In this document: positions 5,984 through 9,683 of the stretch, piece by piece
Layout of the letters: the number at the start of each line of letters is the position of its first letter
How positions within the stretch are numbered: position 1 is the first letter of the stretch
Assembly: GCA_002449915.1 (NCBI GenBank)
Contig: DJXY01000109.1
Coordinates: forward strand, 1 to 9,683
Reading direction: 5' to 3'
Source of the DNA: Oribacterium sp. UBA6992
Lineage (GTDB): Bacteria; Bacillota; Clostridia; Lachnospirales; Lachnospiraceae
Length of the DNA stretch: 9,683 bases
The notes under the pieces: model-generated
What the model saw: the letters and a program-made list of their open reading frames with translations, nothing else
Database searches by the model: none
What the model was told of the DNA's origin: nothing
Program-made: the position numbers and the translations under genes

Positions 5984-7144
5984 ATGAATATAGAAATTGT
6001 GAAAGATCATACGATAAAAAGCAGAGAATACTTCAGAATATTTACCAGTTCTGGCATGCAAGTGACGCTTGGAACGTATGGAGCTGCTATTGAGGACATT
6101 GCGCTTCCGTTTACAGATCATGCGGTAGGTCGATATTGTCCGGCAAGTGCAGACCGTTCTGAGCTTAGACATTCGATCGTGCTAAAGGAAGCAGATGAAG
6201 CTGCGCTTTTGCGTTCCGGATCCTATGCCGGGAGGACGCTTGCCCCCAATGCCGGCAGGATCAGCAGAAGCGCTCTCAATATAGAAGGACATTGTTATAC
6301 GCTGATGCCCAATGAGGGTCAGAATCAACTGCACGGAGGTCCGCATAATCTTGCGCATGAGGACTGGGAGGTCGAGTCTCAGGAGCAGGCGCCGGATTCT
6401 GTACGGATTACCTTCACGGCAGAGCAGGCGGATGGCGTGGACGGATATCCGGGCAATCGGAAGTACCGGGTGGAATATTCTGTGGAGGATACGGGCTGGA
6501 TCCGGGTGAAATATCATGCGGAGTCTGATCAAGCGACCTATATCAATATGTCCAATCATACCTACTGGAATCTGACAGTTCCGGAGATCCTGCAAAACCA
6601 GGTGGCGGATGGGTCTAAGGAATATCAGGCTGATCCGTGTCAAGGCTCCGGACTCAGGCAGGAGCTCGAGATTTCAGCCAATAATGTAGTGCTGAATGAT
6701 GATCAAAGTCTGCCGAGAGACATCATACCGGTATCCGGCACGGCATTTGATTTCCGTACGCCGACAGTCATTGCCCACATGCTGCATTCTGAAATCCTGA
6801 GGGATGATATTACGGACCGGCAGTTTCTGATTGGCAGGGGCTATAACAATGCTTATATCCTGACGCGGGCAGATCTTAATCGTAGGGTACGAGGCGTAAA
6901 GCGTGAGGATGCTCTGAAAAAAGCTTGTACCTTGCTGGATCCGGTCTCCGGGCACAAAATGATTATGATGACGGACGCACCGGCGCTGGTGCTTTATACC
7001 GGTGGGTATCTCGATGTGCCCTCGTCTTATATCGCATTGGAAGCGCAGGACATCCCGGATGTTGGTAATCTCCTCCCGGAGCGGATGCAGATCACCGATC
7101 CGGAGCATCCATTTCACAGAGAAATCCGGTATCGTATCTCGTAA
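5984..7144 (+). CDS. Aldose 1-epimerase (galactose mutarotase, GalM family)
   Basis: This protein interconverts alpha and beta anomers of a free sugar in the cytoplasm. I chose ATG 5984, which gives 386 residues and has GGAG (5971-5974) 9 nt upstream. An in-frame ATG at 5969 overlaps that site. Family motifs in order are GRTLAPNAGRIS (83-94, Arg92 as substrate-binding Arg), NQLHGG (114-119, His117), DGVDGYPGN (150-158), NMSNHTYWNL (188-197, His192 as catalytic acid), GRGYNNAYIL (284-293), LYTGGYLD (337-344) and ALEAQDIPDVGN (351-362, Glu353 as catalytic base). One oddity is that the usual Tyr-Asp-His before the hydrophobic strand reads Tyr287-Asn288-Asn289, so the substrate-contacting Asp appears to be Asn. 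It is somewhat longer than the typical length of about 340-350 residues. It diverges from the AraF-type importer, which suggests it acts on the imported aldose. Substrate is inference. Confidence 0.93.
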   Translation: MNIEIVKDHTIKSREYFRIFTSSGMQVTLGTYGAAIEDIALPFTDHAVGRYCPASADRSELRHSIVLKEADEAALLRSGSYAGRTLAPNAGRISRSALNIEGHCYTLMPNEGQNQLHGGPHNLAHEDWEVESQEQAPDSVRITFTAEQADGVDGYPGNRKYRVEYSVEDTGWIRVKYHAESDQATYINMSNHTYWNLTVPEILQNQVADGSKEYQADPCQGSGLRQELEISANNVVLNDDQSLPRDIIPVSGTAFDFRTPTVIAHMLHSEILRDDITDRQFLIGRGYNNAYILTRADLNRRVRGVKREDALKKACTLLDPVSGHKMIMMTDAPALVLYTGGYLDVPSSYIALEAQDIPDVGNLLPERMQITDPEHPFHREIRYRIS

Positions 7145-7198
7145 CCATAAAATGAATCAATGTAAAATTCTGTAATATTAAATCTTTGCATTTGAAAC

Positions 7199-7243
7199 AA
7201 AAATGCCTCCCGTACCGTCAAGCACCGGCATGGGAGGCGTTTT
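7199..7243. terminator. Bidirectional terminator between the epimerase and the SseB-domain gene
   Basis: GCCTCCC (7205-7211) pairs with GGGAGGC (7232-7238). The stem extends inward through a G-T and a T-A pair and, after one mismatch, CCG/CGG (7215-7217 with 7226-7228), around an 8-nt loop. On the plus strand it is followed by GTTTT (7239-7243). On the minus strand it is followed by ATTTTTG (complement of 7198-7204), the better T-tract. It therefore ends both convergent transcripts: the epimerase from the left and the SseB-domain gene from the right. Confidence 0.85.
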
Positions 7244-7394
7244 GCGCAGTTGTATGAAGGACATCATATTTACTGCGGCATTATTATAGCATGATTATTA
7301 AATATTTATAAAGTAATACCGATTTTAATCTGCTAAAAATATTTAATAGACAGCATTTAAAATATTTATCCAAAATGATAGAGATCTTAAAAAA
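7244..7394. other. AT-rich 3' spacer with three copies of AAATATTTA
   Basis: This stretch lies between the bidirectional terminator and the stop codon of the SseB-domain gene, so it is the 3' untranslated part of that transcript. It is much more AT-rich than the genes around it. The 9-bp palindrome-like word AAATATTTA occurs at 7300-7308, 7337-7345 and 7360-7368. No gene or hairpin terminator was found in it, apart from a T6 run directly after the stop on the minus strand. Confidence 0.4.
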
Positions 7395-8726
7395 TCATTT
7401 CTCCGGATCTCCGCTCTCATTTCCGCTTTCGGATGTGGCATCCTTAACCAGGTGTAGACGTGACGCTGCTGTTTCCGTGGTGCCTGTCTCAGACGGAGCA
7501 GCAGCCGGCTGCTCCTGACGCTGCATTACCAGTCCCTGACCCTTGGGGTTAATGATAAAACCATCATACTTTGCTGCCATAGCGAGCACATTTTGATAGT
7601 TCAGACTGTTGGGACGGAATTCCGTATCCTTAAAAGCCTTGATGAACTCAAACACATCTGTAAACACGGGTAGAAAACGCTTACCGCCAACATTCAATCC
7701 AGGAACCTCGACACTTTTTCTTGGAGCCTGCGCGGCAGTTCCCTCTGCAGCAGTGCTGCCAGTCATGGCTGCACCGGCGTTTCCGGAAGTATCACCATTT
7801 GCAGTGGCATCCGGAGTTACCTCCTCTACCTTGGCTGGTACCAGGAAGACCGCCTTGGACATAAATGCAAGGATCCGGTCAAAGCGCTTTTTGAGAAGCT
7901 CCTGCCGTGTCGGATAATTTACCGGCCATTTAAATTCGCAAAGATAATCGTTAATGGCAAAAACCAGTGCCGGATTATGAGGCGGGATGGTCTTGGGATC
8001 CTTATTGATATAGAAAGGTGCGGAAATCTCCGAACGCTTCAGAAATCCCTTGTAATAGCCATTATCTACGATGATATTTTCATCCCCGAGGAAGTACAGC
8101 ACATCAAAAAGTCCAAGTGCCTGCGGCTTCTCCGGATCCTGCGGTGCAAACATCCCCGGAAACTGCATAATCCGGATCGCCCGGTATTGCTGCTGATAGA
8201 GTGCGGCACCCTTTTTGGCATGCTCCTCGTCAAGATACAGCTGAACAAACTCATTATCAATCAGTGGATAGCCTGTGCGATTGTCATAAAGCAGATAGTA
8301 ATTTTCGGACCGCCGGATGGTATTTAAAAACTCTGTATGGATTGCCTGGCGGTTCTCCTCAAAATTCTGAAGCTTTGCCTGTGCCTGGGCAAGATTAATT
8401 GCCGCCTCCAGGAATAGAAGCTCCTGCAGGTTAAGCTTCTTAAGATCAGATGGCTTAAGCTCCGGTTCATAGATCAGATTTCCAACCCGGCTCTTTTCCT
8501 CCTCGGTAAGTGAATCCTCGATCACTACCGGTGCTGCAGCGTCATTGTCCGGGCGCTTTACATTCATCTGATTGATCCTTGGCATAACCGGCCACTGAAA
8601 ACCCTCGTGCGCCTTTTTCTGCTCTTCCACGAGCTCCTCATGCCGCTTTACCTTCTCCTCCTCAAGGGCAGCCTCCTCAGCTTCCTTTTCCTTCTTGCTT
8701 TTGCCAAATATATTAAAAAAACCCAT
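7395..8726 (-). CDS. SseB-family domain protein of unknown function, cytoplasmic
   Basis: This 443-residue protein has no signal peptide or membrane segment. AAAGGAG (8737-8743) lies 10 nt before ATG 8726. In order it has a short hydrophobic start (MGFFNIFGK), a highly charged Glu/Lys helix likely to form a coiled coil (about 10-40), and a Pro-containing linker. Residues about 95-240 form a mixed domain with ENYYLLYDNRTGYPLIDNEFVQLYLDEEHAKKGAA (141-175) and an LGLFDVLYFLGDENIIVDNGYYKGFLKRSEI stretch (204-234). The C-terminal part matches the SseB N-terminal domain (PF07179) by eye: FLVPAKVE (294-301), FLPVFTDVFEFIKAFKD (351-367) and YDGFIINPKGQGLVM (387-401). An Ala/Gly/Thr-rich insert (303-338) interrupts it, and an acidic Ser/Gly tail follows. 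The 141-234 region has the same style as SseB and may be a second, diverged copy; this is inference. SseB was named for serine sensitivity in E. coli, but its biochemical role is unclear. It lies downstream of the Lon-like ATPase in the same direction and has its own promoter. Confidence 0.85.
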   Translation of the reverse strand: MGFFNIFGKSKKEKEAEEAALEEEKVKRHEELVEEQKKAHEGFQWPVMPRINQMNVKRPDNDAAAPVVIEDSLTEEEKSRVGNLIYEPELKPSDLKKLNLQELLFLEAAINLAQAQAKLQNFEENRQAIHTEFLNTIRRSENYYLLYDNRTGYPLIDNEFVQLYLDEEHAKKGAALYQQQYRAIRIMQFPGMFAPQDPEKPQALGLFDVLYFLGDENIIVDNGYYKGFLKRSEISAPFYINKDPKTIPPHNPALVFAINDYLCEFKWPVNYPTRQELLKKRFDRILAFMSKAVFLVPAKVEEVTPDATANGDTSGNAGAAMTGSTAAEGTAAQAPRKSVEVPGLNVGGKRFLPVFTDVFEFIKAFKDTEFRPNSLNYQNVLAMAAKYDGFIINPKGQGLVMQRQEQPAAAPSETGTTETAASRLHLVKDATSESGNESGDPEK

Positions 8727-8763
8727 GCGTTTCTATCTCCTTTGCTGAAATGATAACTTTTTA

Positions 8764-8793
8764 ATTATAGCATAGATGTATCCGGCAGAACAA
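8764..8793 (-). promoter_or_regulatory. Extended -10 promoter of the SseB-domain gene
   Basis: On the minus strand a perfect TATAAT (complement of 8764-8769) is preceded by TGC, giving the extended -10 form TGnTATAAT. A weak TTGTTC -35 (complement of 8788-8793) lies 18 nt upstream. Transcription would start near 8757, about 30 nt before the ATG. The upstream ATPase gene ends 207 nt before this gene and no clear terminator was seen between them. The SseB-domain gene may therefore be transcribed both from here and by read-through. Confidence 0.6.
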
Positions 8794-8933
8794 TCAATTT
8801 TACTGTGGCGATGACCTTCTGGGTTCTATTTAGCTTCCATGACCACCGTACCCAGGTGCCTGCTCCACTTTCAGATACGTTTTTTTACCTTTTCTATAGG
8901 TAGAAGACAGCAAGACCATAGACTGAAAAATGC

Positions 8934-9683
8934 TCAGCAATCCAGAAGCTTCGCTACGGTATCTTTTGTGAATGTCACTGCCCCGGCATGCCGCGTTTCA
9001 ATCTGGTAGAGTGCATTTGCCGCAAGATGCTCCGCAGCCTGCTCCAGATCCCGGATTCCTGTGGTATCCCGGTACTTCTTTATAATCACATCTGCAGCGT
9101 CCGGTGTAACAACACACTCTTCCGGGGACATGCTCATGCGCTTCAGCACTTTTGGCAGAGAGAAATGCAGGAAGATCTCCTTTTTCTCTTCCGGCGTATA
9201 ATCCGGAATGTCGATCACGGCAAAACGGCTCATCAGCGGTGCGGAAATCCGGGACTTATCATTGGCGGTGGCAATCGGATAGACACCACTTGTCGGAATC
9301 ATGCATTCGATGTAATTGTCCGTGTAGCCAAGGTTATCCAGCAGCGTCAGCAACGCGTCTGCCGGATTTCCGTTGACACTTGCGCTGTCCGCTTTATCAA
9401 GCTCATTGATAATAAAGACGATATTGGAGGAGCCTGCCTCGGAAAAGGCTTCCATGATCCGCCCTGCTTTAGCATTGGCATAGACTCTCGGACTTCCGGT
9501 GAGCGCCTCAGAATCGTGAATGGCACTCATGTCCAGCGCGGTCCATGGAAGCCTGAGGATCCGTGCCACGGAGTATGCAATCTGTGATTTTCCGATTCCG
9601 GCGGGACCTGCGAGCAACAGCCCGTATGCCGGAAGCGTATGGGTCCGGTTGATCTGAATGATGGTTTCCATGATGCGCTGCTT
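8934..9683 (-). CDS. Lon-like AAA+ ATPase lacking the protease domain, C-terminal part (runs off the right edge)
   Basis: The frame is open at the right edge, giving 249 residues to TGA at 8936-8934. The codons before the first in-frame Met (9671) read KQRI. Together with METIIQ they match the Lon helix VKERILEYLAV just before the ATPase core, so the true start lies outside the window. Counting from that Met: Walker A GPAGIGKS (22-29), Lon-type pore-loop region PRVYANAKAGRI (61-72), Walker B region IVFIINELDKAD (84-95), sensor 1 in ATAND (134-138), arginine-finger region APLMSRF (144-150), Lon-style lid YTPEEKKEIFLHFSLPKVLK (158-177) and sensor 2 TGIRDLEQ (204-211). The Walker B Asp is replaced by Asn89 (AAT), followed by the catalytic Glu90. 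The protein ends at residue 245, right after the lid, where Lon would continue into its Ser-Lys protease domain, so no peptidase is present. Remodelling of a client protein without degradation is inference. Confidence 0.88.
   Translation of the reverse strand, partial: KQRIMETIIQINRTHTLPAYGLLLAGPAGIGKSQIAYSVARILRLPWTALDMSAIHDSEALTGSPRVYANAKAGRIMEAFSEAGSSNIVFIINELDKADSASVNGNPADALLTLLDNLGYTDNYIECMIPTSGVYPIATANDKSRISAPLMSRFAVIDIPDYTPEEKKEIFLHFSLPKVLKRMSMSPEECVVTPDAADVIIKKYRDTTGIRDLEQAAEHLAANALYQIETRHAGAVTFTKDTVAKLLDC

Noticed and set aside
5831..6172. 113-codon minus-strand frame overlapping the start of the epimerase
   Set aside because: Most of it is antisense to the epimerase coding region; only the last 28 codons lie in the spacer and are discussed separately.
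7299..7368. AAATATTTA triplet as a replication or partition iteron
   Set aside because: Spacing is irregular (37 and 23 nt between starts), there is no replication gene nearby, and the words are expected in such AT-rich DNA.
8811..8919. Two short open frames of about 30 codons in the gap between the ATPase and the SseB-domain gene (plus from 8811; minus from 8919, MVLLSSTYRKG)
   Set aside because: Neither has a ribosome binding site. The minus-strand one could only join the ATPase through a frameshift, and the ATPase already ends at a natural domain boundary.
8988..9587. 199-codon plus-strand open frame opposite the Lon-like ATPase
   Set aside because: The opposite strand encodes clear AAA+ motifs across the same span, and this frame is His/Cys/Arg-rich with no recognisable fold.

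Overview
The window looks like chromosomal DNA from a Gram-positive, low-to-mid GC anaerobe of the class Clostridia, most likely Lachnospiraceae. This rests on strong AGGAGG-type ribosome binding sites, a lipoprotein sugar-binding protein with a long Ala/Thr/Glu-rich linker after its lipobox, a DUF5107 protein of a type I associate with gut Clostridia and Bacteroides, and an AraC-type regulator beside a sugar importer. No genus can be fixed from the sequence alone. I see no rRNA, tRNA, CRISPR array, insertion sequence or integrase.

Layout, left to right. (1) 1-876, minus strand: N-terminal 292 codons of a DUF5107 protein that runs off the left edge. (2) 1024-1875, plus strand: a divergently transcribed AraC-family regulator, sharing a 147-nt AT-rich promoter region with DUF5107 and ending in a terminator with a perfect 20-bp stem (1936-1984). 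(3) 5795-2033, minus strand: a three-gene sugar ABC importer in the transcription order ATPase, permease, binding protein. The first two genes overlap by ATGA. The third follows a 164-nt gap that may hold its own promoter. (4) 5984-7144, plus strand: a divergent aldose 1-epimerase (GalM family). (5) A bidirectional terminator (about 7199-7243) and an AT-rich spacer. (6) 8726-7395, minus strand: a cytoplasmic SseB-domain protein of unknown function with its own extended -10 promoter. (7) 9683-8934, minus strand: C-terminal part of a Lon-like AAA+ ATPase that stops where the Lon protease domain would begin. Its N-terminus lies beyond the right edge.

How the genes work together. The left two thirds is a pentose/hexose uptake locus. 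The binding protein keeps most ligand-contacting residues of E. coli AraF when aligned by eye from memory, so L-arabinose (or the stereochemically related D-galactose/D-fucose) is the best substrate guess. The ATPase is of the fused RbsA/MglA/AraG type and the permease of the RbsC/AraH type. The aldose epimerase would interconvert anomers of the imported or released sugar, and the AraC regulator is the natural candidate to sense it. No araA, araB or araD is visible, so catabolism must be encoded elsewhere. The right third is unrelated to sugar uptake. It pairs a protease-less Lon-type AAA module, with an unusual Asn in place of the Walker B Asp, with a two-part SseB-like protein. This is the least explained part of the window.
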